A stretch of DNA of 56,524 bases from an uncultured Eubacteriales bacterium (lineage in GTDB: Bacteria > Bacillota > Clostridia > Oscillospirales > Acutalibacteraceae). The notes beneath the pieces were generated by a model. That model made no database searches. It was given only the letters and a program-made list of their open reading frames with translations, and was not told the DNA's origin. The stretch covers positions 1 to 56,524 of the forward strand of contig ONLA01000007.1 in assembly GCA_900318495.1 (NCBI GenBank), read 5' to 3'. Both the position numbers and the translations under genes were made by a program. Shown here piece after piece: positions 32,877 through 41,167 of the stretch. Within the stretch, counting starts at the first letter, position 1. Each line of letters opens with the position of its first letter.

Positions 32877-33353
32877 ATCAGTAAATTAACAGGCAAACAA
32901 ATTGAGTTTTGCCGCAGCTTTGTTTGCACCGGCGACCCTGCAGCGGCGGCAAGAGCGGCAGGCTACACCAAAAATCCCGGCAGGGCAGGCGAAAAGCTGA
33001 TGTCTTGCCCCGAGGTGACCGCGGAAATTACGCGAATGTGCGAACAGCGTGAAAAAATTTTCGCGCGGCTTGCGTCACTCGGGTATCAGCGGCTTGCGTT
33101 CGGCAACATTTCGGACGCGGTGTCGCTGCTGTTTTCGGAGCGCCCGACAGCCGAACAGCTCAGGGATATGGACTTGTTTATGGTGTCCGAAATCAAAAAG
33201 CCTAAGGACGGAATGCTGGAAATCAAGTTTTTCGACAGGCTAAAGGCGCTTGAAAAGCTCGGAACCGAAAAAGAATCCGCGACAGGCGTCAGCGATTTGT
33301 TCGACGCAATCGGCCGCGGCGCAAAGGCTGTGAGCGAAAATGAACAGCCTTAA
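32877..33353 (+). CDS. Phage-type terminase small subunit (apparent ATC start)
   Basis: Small terminases bind phage DNA and hand it to the large subunit for packaging. The 158-residue reading begins (M)SKLTGKQIEFCRSFVC, then TGDPAAAARAAGYTKNPGRAG, the N-terminal helix-turn-helix of the Terminase_2 family, and continues through an acidic middle to a short tail. The first in-frame ATG is only at 33000, inside the family homology and without a ribosome binding site. A perfect GGAGGTG (32862-32868) lies 8 bases before ATC 32877, exactly where homologues start. This implies initiation at ATC, a one-base change from ATG, or a sequencing error. The gene ends 14 bases inside the large-subunit gene. 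Confidence 0.8.
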   Translation: MSKLTGKQIEFCRSFVCTGDPAAAARAAGYTKNPGRAGEKLMSCPEVTAEITRMCEQREKIFARLASLGYQRLAFGNISDAVSLLFSERPTAEQLRDMDLFMVSEIKKPKDGMLEIKFFDRLKALEKLGTEKESATGVSDLFDAIGRGAKAVSENEQP

Positions 33354-34590
33354 GGCGTTTTCGCCGAAGCAGCTCAGAGTTATGAGCTGGTGGCACCAAA
33401 ATTCGCCTGACTTTGAGAAGGACGCGATAATATGCGACGGCGCGGTAAGAAGCGGCAAAACGTTTTGTATGTCGCTGAGCTTCATAATTTGGAGCTTTTA
33501 CGCCTTTAAGGACACTGACCTCGCGCTGTGCGGCAAAACAATCAGCTCTTTAAGGCGCAACATGGTTACCCCCGTTTTGCCTTTGCTTTCGTCGCTCGGG
33601 TTTCACTGTGAGGAAAAGCTCAGCAGAAATATTCTTGCTGTCAGCCTGGACGGTGTTACAAATAGGTTTTATCTGTTCGGCGGCAAGGACGAAGGCTCGG
33701 CTTCGCTTATTCAGGGTATGACTCTGGCAGGCGTGCTGTTCGACGAGGTTGCGCTTATGCCGAGGTCGTTTGTTGAGCAGGCAATGGCGCGGTGTTCGGT
33801 TCAGGGCTCGCGGTTTTGGTTTAACTGCAATCCCGAGCATCCCGAGCACTGGTTTTATAACGAGTGGATTAAAAACGCCGCCGCGAAAAACGCGCTTCAC
33901 CTGCATTTTATGATGGACGACAATCCGTCGCTCAGCGAAAAGGTCAGGCGCAGATACGAACGGCTTTATTCGGGTGTGTTTTATGAAAGGTTTGTTTTGG
34001 GAAAATGGGTTGCGGTTTACGGCGCGGTTTATCCGTTTATGGCTCAGGAAAAAATGTACTGCAAAATTCCGCCGGGCGGCTTTGACCGCTATGTGATTTC
34101 GTGCGACTACGGAACTGTAAATCCCACCTCGGCAGGGCTTTGGGGCAGACAAAACGGCATTTGGTACAGAATTGACGAATATTACTTTGACTCGAGAAGC
34201 ATGGGCTTTCAGCGTACAGACGAGGAGCACTACGAAGCCTTGTGCCGCCTTGCCGGAGACCGCAGGGTGGACGTTGTGGTAGCGGACCCTTCGGCGGCAA
34301 GCTTTATCGAGGTAATCAGGCGTCACAGGCGTTTTGCCGTAAAGCCCGCTGACAACAACGTTGTCAACGGAATACGCAGGGTGTCGCAGGCGCTGAAGGA
34401 CGGCAGTGTGAAAATTTGCGAAAACTGCCGTGACGCGCGGCGTGAGTTTTCGCTGTACAAGTGGGACAGCGCACGGCGCGAGGACGCTCCGGTTAAGGAG
34501 CACGACCACGCTATGGACGACATAAGGTATTTTGTTACAACGGCAATGGACGGCGGCAGAACAACGGTTGCGATTGCCGCCGGCAGATAG
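33340..34590 (+). CDS. Phage-type terminase large subunit
   Basis: DNA-packaging motor ATPase and nuclease, 416 residues, PBSX/Terminase_3-like. Walker A is CDGAVRSGKT (residues 32-41), Walker B is GVLFDEVALMP, and the C-terminal RNase H-like nuclease is marked by VISCDYGTVNPTS with its acidic residues and later VVVADPSAASF and HDHAMDDIRY-like text. All key residues look intact, so this is not a decayed copy. ATG 33340 overlaps the small subunit; the portal gene starts 10 bases after its stop. Codon use matches the host genes around it. Confidence 0.93.
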   Translation: MNSLKAFSPKQLRVMSWWHQNSPDFEKDAIICDGAVRSGKTFCMSLSFIIWSFYAFKDTDLALCGKTISSLRRNMVTPVLPLLSSLGFHCEEKLSRNILAVSLDGVTNRFYLFGGKDEGSASLIQGMTLAGVLFDEVALMPRSFVEQAMARCSVQGSRFWFNCNPEHPEHWFYNEWIKNAAAKNALHLHFMMDDNPSLSEKVRRRYERLYSGVFYERFVLGKWVAVYGAVYPFMAQEKMYCKIPPGGFDRYVISCDYGTVNPTSAGLWGRQNGIWYRIDEYYFDSRSMGFQRTDEEHYEALCRLAGDRRVDVVVADPSAASFIEVIRRHRRFAVKPADNNVVNGIRRVSQALKDGSVKICENCRDARREFSLYKWDSARREDAPVKEHDHAMDDIRYFVTTAMDGGRTTVAIAAGR

Positions 34591-34600
34591 GAGGAAGTTT

Positions 34601-35752
34601 ATGTTTGGCAGAAAAAGACGCGGGGACGCCAAGAATAAAACGCTTGCGCAAACGGTGCCGAAAGGCAGGAACAAGACGGATTTTTTCAGCGTGACCGCCG
34701 TTGAGTACCAAAGCAGAACCGAGCGCGCGCTTTATGATTCAATGCGCGAGGCGGTGCCGATTATCGACGCGGCAATTGAAAAAATCATCCGTCTTATAGG
34801 CGGCTTTTCAATTGAAACCAACAGCCGCGAAAGCCGCGAAGCCGCCGGCAGCTTTGTAAAAAACGTGCAGTCAAACGGCACAGGATTAGGGCTGGGGGGC
34901 TTTGTGTTCGGTTATCTTAACAGTCTGCTGACCTACGGCGAGGCTGTGGGCGAAATGATTTTAAGCCGTAACCGGGACGGCGTGGCGGCGGTTTACAACG
35001 CAAGCCTTGACGACGTGGAAATCCGCCCGGGGACTTCTCCGCTTGACCCTGTGGTTTACCTTAACGGCGGCGACGGTTTAAAGCCCGTGAAAAACCAAAA
35101 TCTGGTTATTTGCTCACTGCTGAACCAAAAACCCGGCACAGTCAGGGGAAAATCGCTTATAAGCGGACTTCCGTTTATGAGCGAAATACTGCTGAAAATC
35201 TTCGGTTCGGTAAAAAACAACTGGGAGCGCGTGGGCGACGTGCGATTTGCGGTTACCTACACACCCGAACAGGGCGACACATTCAGCGAGGAAAGCGCGC
35301 GTCAAATTGCGGACGAGTGGAAAAAGGCGATACGCAGCGACAGCGTTTGCGACTTTGTTTCGGTTGGAAACGTCAGCATCAGGGCAATCGGCGCGGAAGC
35401 GGAAATTCCCGACTGCGAGGTTCCGCTCAGGGCTGTGCTGGAGCAGATTTTAAGCAAGCTCGGAATACCGCCGTTCCTGCTTGGCATTTCGTGGTCAAGC
35501 ACCGAGCGGATGAGCGAACAGCAGGCGGATATTTTGACCAGCGAGCTTGAATATTACCGCGCGGCGGTTGAGCCTGTAATACGCAAAATTGTTGAAACAC
35601 ACCTGCGCTTAAACGGCTTTTCCGGCGACGTCCGCGTTGTGTGGGACGACATCAACCTGCAGGACACCGTAGAGCTTTCACAGGCGCGTCTTAACAACGC
35701 TCACGCAATGCAAATTGAAAAGGAAATCGGTTTGGAGGAAGATAATGGCTGA
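34601..35752 (+). CDS. Phage-type portal protein
   Basis: A 383-residue portal, the dodecameric ring at one capsid vertex through which DNA enters. The pattern is clear: an N-terminal segment on repeated initiation motifs (REAVPIIDAAIEKIIRLIGG), a central domain with LTYGEAVGEMIL, a clip/stem region (GKSLISGLPFMSEILLKI), and the C-terminal KLGIPPFLLGISWSSTERMSEQQ typical of portals. AGGAGGAAG precedes ATG 34601. The end overlaps the protease gene by 8 bases. Confidence 0.88.
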   Translation: MFGRKRRGDAKNKTLAQTVPKGRNKTDFFSVTAVEYQSRTERALYDSMREAVPIIDAAIEKIIRLIGGFSIETNSRESREAAGSFVKNVQSNGTGLGLGGFVFGYLNSLLTYGEAVGEMILSRNRDGVAAVYNASLDDVEIRPGTSPLDPVVYLNGGDGLKPVKNQNLVICSLLNQKPGTVRGKSLISGLPFMSEILLKIFGSVKNNWERVGDVRFAVTYTPEQGDTFSEESARQIADEWKKAIRSDSVCDFVSVGNVSIRAIGAEAEIPDCEVPLRAVLEQILSKLGIPPFLLGISWSSTERMSEQQADILTSELEYYRAAVEPVIRKIVETHLRLNGFSGDVRVVWDDINLQDTVELSQARLNNAHAMQIEKEIGLEEDNG

Positions 35753-36722
35753 CAATCAAATTATAAAAAACGCTTCCGTCGCTTCGGATCGTATTAACAC
35801 GGAAAGCGCCGCCGGGGACGAGCTTGTGCTTATCAACGCATACACGCGCAAGCCGCTCGCGGCGGATGAGGTTTATGTGTTCACCGTGACGCTGTGCGAC
35901 AACGACGTTGACCGTGACGGAGAACGCTTCACCGTTGAATCGCTGTTTGCCCTTGAAAAGCTATTTGTGGGCAAAACCGGGATTTTTGACCACAACCCTA
36001 CCGCCAAAAATCAGACCGCGCGCATTTTTTGGTGCGGAGTAGAGGCGGTTGAGGGCAGAAAAACAGCCACGGGCGACGATTATTTCAGGCTGAAGGCGAG
36101 GGCTTATATGCCCCGTTGTCCCGAGACCGAAAAGCTGATTCGCGGTATTGACTGCGGAATTTTGCGCGAGGTTAGCGTAGGCTGCGCGGTAAAATCGGTA
36201 AAATGCAGCATTTGCGGCGAGGAAATCGCTTTTTGTAATCACAACAAGGGCACCGAATATTCAGGCAAGCTTTGCTGCGGCGAGCTTACCTCGCCTTACG
36301 ACGCGTACGAGTTCAGCTTTGTGGCTGTTCCGGCTCAAAGGGAAGCAGGCGTTGTAAAATCGGTTTACGGAAAGGAAGTTAATATGGAAGGTATTATGAA
36401 AAAGCTCGGCGGCGGCAGCGCAAGCTTAAGCCCTGCCGAGTGCGAAAGGCTAAAGGCTTATATTGAGGCGCTGAAGCAGAGCGCAAAGGACGGAGTTTAT
36501 TACCGCGACAGCCTTACAAGCGAGGTGCTAAGGCTGTCGGCGGCGGTTCAGCCCGGTATTTCGCGCGATACTATGGAAGCTTTGGCAAAAACAATGAGCG
36601 TGGCGCAGCTTAACGAGTTCAAAAACGCTTTTGAGAAAAAGCTTGACGAAAGCTTTACGCCCGTTCCGCAGCTTTACGGAAAAAGAAAAGACGCCGTTTC
36701 AAACGGTCAGTTTACAATTTAA
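35745..36722 (+). CDS. Phage-type prohead protease / scaffold-like protein with Cys cluster
   Basis: A 325-residue protein in the position of the prohead protease. FTVTLCDNDVDRDGERF, GIFDHNPT (candidate catalytic His) and ILREVSVGCAV (candidate Ser) follow the S78/HK97-type protease pattern. An unusual insert CSICGEEIAFCNHN ... CC could bind zinc. The C-terminal 120 residues are helical with a LKAYIEALKQ-type coiled coil, which suits a fused scaffolding domain released after assembly. ATG 35745 overlaps the portal stop and has TTGGAGGAAG upstream. It is followed by the decoration-like and capsid genes. Confidence 0.75.
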   Translation: MADNQIIKNASVASDRINTESAAGDELVLINAYTRKPLAADEVYVFTVTLCDNDVDRDGERFTVESLFALEKLFVGKTGIFDHNPTAKNQTARIFWCGVEAVEGRKTATGDDYFRLKARAYMPRCPETEKLIRGIDCGILREVSVGCAVKSVKCSICGEEIAFCNHNKGTEYSGKLCCGELTSPYDAYEFSFVAVPAQREAGVVKSVYGKEVNMEGIMKKLGGGSASLSPAECERLKAYIEALKQSAKDGVYYRDSLTSEVLRLSAAVQPGISRDTMEALAKTMSVAQLNEFKNAFEKKLDESFTPVPQLYGKRKDAVSNGQFTI

Positions 36723-36735
36723 CGGAGGTATAAAT

Positions 36736-37071
36736 ATGAATGTAAATTTTAACGGAGCAGGAGAAAATGTTTTAACCTTTATTGCCGATTCCTCACTTAC
36801 CGAAACAGGCGTTCCCGTGAAAATCAGCGGTGACGGCACAGTGGCAGGCTGCGGTGAGGGCGACGCTTTTTGCGGCATTTGCGTAGGAATCCGCGACGGT
36901 TACGCGGCTGTTCAGATTTCGGGCTACGCTGTGTTTAAGGCGGCTTCAAAAATTACCGCGGGCTACAAAAAGCTTGCGGCGGCGGATGACGGCAATATTG
37001 CCGTAGACGAAAACGGCAGAGAGCTTCTTGTGGTAAATTCAACCGCGAACGAAGCCGGAGTAATTCTTTAA
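36736..37071 (+). CDS. Small head protein, decoration-like
   Basis: A 111-residue, beta-rich protein immediately before the capsid gene, where head decoration or stabilisation proteins usually lie. MNVNFNGAGENVLTFIADSS and repeated Gly/Val-rich stretches resemble trimeric capsid-cementing proteins (DUF2190-like), with GYAVFKAASKITAGYKKLAA in the middle. The call is mostly from position and character. A perfect GGAGG 8 bases before ATG 36736 and the same before the next gene suggest high, stoichiometric expression. Confidence 0.6.
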   Translation: MNVNFNGAGENVLTFIADSSLTETGVPVKISGDGTVAGCGEGDAFCGICVGIRDGYAAVQISGYAVFKAASKITAGYKKLAAADDGNIAVDENGRELLVVNSTANEAGVIL

Positions 37072-37088
37072 TTAACGGAGGTAATAAA

Positions 37089-38093
37089 ATGGCTGATTTT
37101 GAGAATATTACTATTGAAAAAGGTATGTATCAGGTAAAGGGAGGACTCACGCAGGCGCTTGAAGCCCTTGACCCTTCCGAAAACTACGCCGGAACCTCGC
37201 TTGAAGGTCTTGACGCGTTTTCAAGACAGCTCAAGCGCTTTGACATCAGGGTTAGCGGCAGAGGCAGCGACTGCGTGGAGAAATTTTTCCAGACCTCAAA
37301 TTCCGCCGCGCTGTTCCCCGAATATGTAAGCAGAGCGGTTTACCAGGGAATGGAACGCGCCGATATCCTGCCCAACCTTGTAGCGACGGTTACCGACATC
37401 GAGGGTATGGACTACAGAAGCATTGTGTCCGACGCTTCCGGGGACGACAAGAGCCTTAAGGTGGTGGCTGAGGGAGCTTATATTCCTCAGACCGCTGTAA
37501 AAACAAGAGAAAACCTTGTTAAGCTTCACAAGCGCGGCAGAATGTTGGTGGCTTCCTATGAGGCTCTGCGCTTTCAGCGTCTTGACCTCTTCACGGTTAC
37601 GCTTAACCAGATTGGCGCGTACATCGCAAGAGCGCAGCTAAAGGACGCAATCGGCGTTCTTACCGACGGCGACGGCAACAACAACGCCGCCGAAAATGTG
37701 GACGCTGCGACATCGGGCGCTGTTACTTATGACGACCTTGTTAAGCTTTGGGCAAATATGAGTCCGTATGAGCTTAATACAATCCTTGCGCCCACGGCTG
37801 AAATGCAGAAAATCCTCGCGCTCCCTCAGATGCAGGACGCGAACGCCGGACTTGATTTTCAGGGCACCGGCAAGATGATTACTCCGCTCGGCGCGGCGTT
37901 GCTTCACGCTCCCGAAATGGAGCCCGGAAGAATTATCGGTCTTGACAAAAACTGCGCCCTTGAAATGGTTCAGTCAGGCGGAGTAGTGACCGATTACGAC
38001 AAGCTTATTGACCGTCAGCTTGAACGCGCGGCAATTACCTGCACCGCAGGCTTTGCGAAAATCTTCACCGAAGCCGCAAAAACACTTTCCTGA
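37089..38093 (+). CDS. Phage-type major capsid protein (HK97 fold)
   Basis: A 334-residue capsid subunit. FFQTSNSAALFPEYVSRAVY, VVAEGAYIPQTAVKTRE and the helix-rich RLDLFTVTLNQIGAYIARAQL, followed by LAPTAEMQKILALPQMQDANAG, match HK97-type capsids of the PBSX/XkdG branch. It is full length, with no frameshift. A GGAGG site precedes ATG 37089, and the gene is preceded by a decoration-like gene and followed by connectors. An intact capsid next to an intact terminase and portal means DNA-filled particles remain conceivable. Confidence 0.88.
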   Translation: MADFENITIEKGMYQVKGGLTQALEALDPSENYAGTSLEGLDAFSRQLKRFDIRVSGRGSDCVEKFFQTSNSAALFPEYVSRAVYQGMERADILPNLVATVTDIEGMDYRSIVSDASGDDKSLKVVAEGAYIPQTAVKTRENLVKLHKRGRMLVASYEALRFQRLDLFTVTLNQIGAYIARAQLKDAIGVLTDGDGNNNAAENVDAATSGAVTYDDLVKLWANMSPYELNTILAPTAEMQKILALPQMQDANAGLDFQGTGKMITPLGAALLHAPEMEPGRIIGLDKNCALEMVQSGGVVTDYDKLIDRQLERAAITCTAGFAKIFTEAAKTLS

Positions 38094-38109
38094 TAACGGA
38101 GGCGGTTGT

Positions 38110-38466
38110 TTGAACATTGCAAATGTTATGGAGCGCTTTTCGCTGCTGTGCGGAATCGACATTAGCGAAGCGTCAAAATGGCGTTCCGTCATCGAGGATT
38201 CCGAGGCATACATAAACAGCCGTTTGATTGTGAAAAATCCCGGCGAGGAGCAGCTAAAGCGTATTGATATGCTTATCGCGGCATACGCTTACAAAACCTA
38301 CTGCCTGTGCAATGAAAACAACGTTACCGCCTTTACCGCGGGCGAGGTGCACCTTACCTCGTCCGCGCGCCGCGGCGACGGAGCACAAAAGCTGTGGCAA
38401 AGGCTGGTTTCGCAGTCGGGTGATTTAATCAGCGGCGGCGAATTCTTGTTTGGCAGGGTGATATAA
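38110..38466 (+). CDS. Head-tail connector protein (first adaptor)
   Basis: A 118-residue mostly helical protein, starting at TTG 38110 with GGAGG 7 bases upstream; the ATG at 38128 has no such site. MNIANVMERFSLLCGIDISE and IDMLIAAYAYKTYCLCN fit small head-tail adaptors (gp6/XkdH-region type) that sit under the portal. The function is assigned by position and size. It overlaps the next gene by one base (TAATG). Confidence 0.65.
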   Translation: MNIANVMERFSLLCGIDISEASKWRSVIEDSEAYINSRLIVKNPGEEQLKRIDMLIAAYAYKTYCLCNENNVTAFTAGEVHLTSSARRGDGAQKLWQRLVSQSGDLISGGEFLFGRVI

Positions 38467-38822
38467 TGAGTATTTTTAATACGGTAGGCGAAACAATTAA
38501 ACAGTATGGTTCAAGGGTTACAATACGCCAAAACGGCGACACGGTTGACACAAACGCTTTTGTTGAGCCGCTGCGCTACCGCAACAGAATTTATATCGGC
38601 GGACAGTATCACGCGCTCGGTCACAACAGACGGCAAAAGTACCTGTATATCGGATGTGCCGACCACAGGCTGATTGAAAACAAGTCGGTTATTGAGGCGC
38701 AGGGCAGTAAATATATCGTGAAAAGAAGCGAAACCTATTACATTAAGGACTATCCGCTTTATGAATGGGCAATTTTAACACCGTTCGGCGACAAAACGGA
38801 GGATGATTATGGATTTGATTAA
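38466..38822 (+). CDS. Head completion / head-tail stopper-like protein
   Basis: A 118-residue beta-rich protein (YGSRVTIRQNGDTVDTNAF ... YIGGQYHALGHNRRQKY) in the slot of the head-closure or stopper protein of siphophage and PBSX clusters. I see no diagnostic motif, so the call rests on order: portal, protease, capsid, adaptor, this gene, tail-terminator-like gene. Start and stop overlap the genes on both sides. Confidence 0.55.
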   Translation: MSIFNTVGETIKQYGSRVTIRQNGDTVDTNAFVEPLRYRNRIYIGGQYHALGHNRRQKYLYIGCADHRLIENKSVIEAQGSKYIVKRSETYYIKDYPLYEWAILTPFGDKTEDDYGFD

Positions 38823-39252
38823 AGACGTAATCGACAGAATAATTACGCGAATCAGGCAAAACGAAGCGCTTGCAAACGTGCGGTTTGTAAGGGAGTATAA
38901 TTCGACTCCGGTTGAGAGCCCAATCGGCGGTTACCTTGCCGCCGTGTGCGTAACCGGCGTTAACCTGAGCAGGCGGTTTGTGGGCGGTTATATGTCGTCA
39001 TCCGTCAGGGGCGAGGTTTACTGCGCGGAAGCTGACATCAGGCTGTACGCTCCGCCGGGTGAAAACGGCAGCGGATTGTCCGCGCTTGCCGGCGAAATAA
39101 TAAGATCGCTTAAAGGTATTGAAGCCGTGGAAAACATCGGTGAAATCAGTGCTTCGGCAATCGGCTTTGACCCCGACGCGGACTCAATTTACCGCACAAT
39201 CAGCTTTAAAACCGAGGTGTGCGCGGAAAGCGGTGGGAATAATGAAGGTTGA
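38809..39252 (+). CDS. Tail-terminator / minor tail-like protein
   Basis: A 147-residue alpha/beta protein with VIDRIITRIRQNEALANVRF at the start and an Ala/Gly/Val-rich rest, in the XkdJ-like position where the tail-terminator or neck protein lies. ATG 38809 is supported by GGAGG 6 bases upstream; in-frame ATG 38803 overlaps that site. It overlaps the genes on both sides. In complete PBSX-like clusters a tail sheath gene would come next; here it does not. Confidence 0.5.
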   Translation: MDLIKDVIDRIITRIRQNEALANVRFVREYNSTPVESPIGGYLAAVCVTGVNLSRRFVGGYMSSSVRGEVYCAEADIRLYAPPGENGSGLSALAGEIIRSLKGIEAVENIGEISASAIGFDPDADSIYRTISFKTEVCAESGGNNEG

Positions 39253-39604
39253 TTATATCAGAGGCAGCGATGTGACAATCCTGCTTGACGGCGAGGTGCT
39301 CGGAGGTGTGAGCTCGGCGGAAATTTCGGACGCGGGCAAGGTGATTAACATCGGGGAATACCTAAGCGGTATTCCTGTGGAGCAGCTCAAAACACCGGTG
39401 TATAAAATCAGGCTGAAGCTTGAAAGCTCCGCCGCGCCTCTTTTGGGCGTTGACGCCTGCACGCTGAGCTTTTTGTGCAGAGGAAAAACCGAGATTTTCA
39501 CCGGGTGCCGCGTTACGGAACACACAGCGGAAATACCTTCAAACGGTAGGGTAACGCACACCGTAACAATTGAATCAAGCCAAAGGAGTGTTGAAGATGA
39601 ATGA
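39242..39604 (+). CDS. Short tail-tube-like protein
   Basis: A 120-residue beta-rich protein. VTILLDGEVLGGVSSAEISD at its start resembles the LFLDGExx opening of PBSX XkdM-type tail tube proteins, and the strand pattern to VTHTVTIESSQ would suit one small tube ring. It is short for the family. If correct, it is the only tail-shaft component left in the cassette. It overlaps its neighbours on both sides (11 and 8 bases). Confidence 0.4.
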   Translation: MKVDYIRGSDVTILLDGEVLGGVSSAEISDAGKVINIGEYLSGIPVEQLKTPVYKIRLKLESSAAPLLGVDACTLSFLCRGKTEIFTGCRVTEHTAEIPSNGRVTHTVTIESSQRSVEDE

Positions 39605-39722
39605 AATAAATCAGGACGCCGAAAGCTTCGGCTTTTTGGATTTTGAGGTTCTCAGCGAGGAGCTTGAGCAGGAGAGTATGCGCTACAGCCGCAGGCTTGC
39701 AGAAGAAGAGGAGGCGGTTTAG
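39597..39722 (+). CDS. Tiny acidic protein (41 residues) in the place of the tape-measure region
   Basis: MNEINQDAESFGFLDFEVLS begins a 41-residue, strongly charged, helix-prone peptide ending AEEEEAV. The ATG overlaps the preceding stop, AAAGGAG lies upstream, and its TAG abuts the TTG of the LysM gene, so its placement looks selected. In PBSX-like clusters the tape-measure chaperones and a large tape-measure gene would stand here. It may be what is left of the chaperone, or a small assembly factor. I recognise no family. Confidence 0.5.
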   Translation: MNEINQDAESFGFLDFEVLSEELEQESMRYSRRLAEEEEAV

Positions 39723-40238
39723 TTGAAGCTCGCTTCGATGAGGTTTAAGGGCGTAAGCTGGCTTCACAATCCGCGCGAGCTCAGCTTTAGCTGCGAAAAA
39801 TACATAAACGAAAAGGGCTCGCCTCACGGCAAGTCCTATGTTTACGGCAACGGCAGAAAAAACCTGCGCATAAAAGGCAGGGGAGAGCTTTTCGGCGCGG
39901 ACTGTCACGAACAGTTTGCCAAATTGTTCGACCTGTTCCGCGGCGGCGGAAGCGGAGTTTTGAGCATAGCCAGGCTGAGCCCGGTGTTTGCCGAGTTTGA
40001 AAGCCTTAAAATTACCGCCGAGCCCAAGCCCGACATACTCGAATACGAGTTTGTTTTCCGCGAGGTTATGGACAAAAAACACGGGGACAAGACCGTGACC
40101 TGCGTTTTGGAGGACGGCGAGTGCCTGTGGGACGTATCGTATAAATACGGCGTGGCAATTGAAGCTTTGCTTGAACTTAACCCGGAATTCAAGCGTCCCG
40201 ACGAGACGATTACGGGAAAGACGGTGGTTTTATGCTGA
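39723..40238 (+). CDS. XkdP-like LysM baseplate/tail protein
   Basis: A 171-residue protein with an N-terminal beta domain and a C-terminal LysM (about 125-170: EDGECLWDVSYKYGVAIEAL ... LNPEFKRPDETITGKTVVL). XkdP of PBSX has this form and links the tape measure end to the hub. TTG 39723 follows GGAGG at 8 bases and abuts the previous stop; ATG 39738 is too far away. It overlaps the hub gene by 7 bases. Confidence 0.75.
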   Translation: MKLASMRFKGVSWLHNPRELSFSCEKYINEKGSPHGKSYVYGNGRKNLRIKGRGELFGADCHEQFAKLFDLFRGGGSGVLSIARLSPVFAEFESLKITAEPKPDILEYEFVFREVMDKKHGDKTVTCVLEDGECLWDVSYKYGVAIEALLELNPEFKRPDETITGKTVVLC

Positions 40239-41167
40239 GGTATTACGCCGAAGACCGAAGCGGCAAGCGCTTTGAGCTTAAGGAAATATACTCTGCCGTG
40301 ATTGACTGCGACGTGTCTGTTCCGGCGGACAGCCTTAAAATTTTTATGGCGTACAACCGCCGCGCGGCTGAAAGCGCGTGCGAAATAGTAGCGGAGGACG
40401 ACGGCAGGGTTGTTTTCAGAGGAAAAACCGACAGCATTGTAAGTGAAAAAAGCGCCGTGGCGCAAACAATGAAAATCAACGCCCGAAGCCTTGCGGCGCT
40501 GCTGCTTGACAACGAAGCCGAACCGCTTGACTACAACACGCCTTCCGTTCAGCTTATTTTCCGCCGCCACCTGACGCCGTTCGGAATCACGCTTGCCGAC
40601 GGAGGAAGGTCGGCGATGAACGGCAGACTGCGTATAGCGAAGGGAATGTCGCACTGGCAGGTTGTTGAAAGCTTTTGCAGGTCAAAATACGGCAAATATC
40701 CGAAAATCACGGCTGACGGAAAAGCGTTTCTTCAGGGACTTCCCAAAAACGGAGTTACGCTTTTTGGCGACGGAGGAATCGCTTATTTTTCTATAAAGGA
40801 AAAGCGCAATCCTCACGCTCTTATCACCGGAGTGCGTTTTAAGAGCAGTAAAAACGGCAGGTACAATTCGGTTGTTACCAACACAAATCCCGAATGTGCT
40901 TCGCTTATCAGGCAAAGGTATGTTGACGTTACAGCCGAAAACCGCACAATGGATACCGTGTTTAAAATGGTAGAAAACAGTAACCGCAAAAGCTATTACC
41001 TGCAGCTTGGCTGTTTTGGGTGCCGTCTCGGGCTTTTGGGCAGAGGCGCGGCAGTCGCTGACAGCGCCGGGGATACACTTGATGGACTCATTGTAAGGGG
41101 CGTTAAGTTCAGCGAGGACAAAAACGGCGCGGTTTCGGTTATTACTCTCGAAAAGGAGTGGTCATAA
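40232..41167 (+). CDS. Baseplate hub protein (late control D / XkdQ-like)
   Basis: A 311-residue protein of the gpD/XkdQ hub type. VIDCDVSVPADSLKIFMAYN, EDDGRVVFRGKTDSIVSEK and the RIAKGMSHWQVVESFCRSKY region match the family, whose trimers form the central hub through which tube and spike are joined in contractile tails. The TAA overlaps the next ATG by one base (TAATG). Confidence 0.75.
   Translation: MLRYYAEDRSGKRFELKEIYSAVIDCDVSVPADSLKIFMAYNRRAAESACEIVAEDDGRVVFRGKTDSIVSEKSAVAQTMKINARSLAALLLDNEAEPLDYNTPSVQLIFRRHLTPFGITLADGGRSAMNGRLRIAKGMSHWQVVESFCRSKYGKYPKITADGKAFLQGLPKNGVTLFGDGGIAYFSIKEKRNPHALITGVRFKSSKNGRYNSVVTNTNPECASLIRQRYVDVTAENRTMDTVFKMVENSNRKSYYLQLGCFGCRLGLLGRGAAVADSAGDTLDGLIVRGVKFSEDKNGAVSVITLEKEWS

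Noticed and set aside
33550-34674. Long minus-strand ORF (374 codons) opposite the large terminase gene
   Set aside because: It is a codon-bias shadow: it lies wholly antisense to a well-supported terminase, has no ribosome binding site and its translation is low-complexity Arg/His/Val text.
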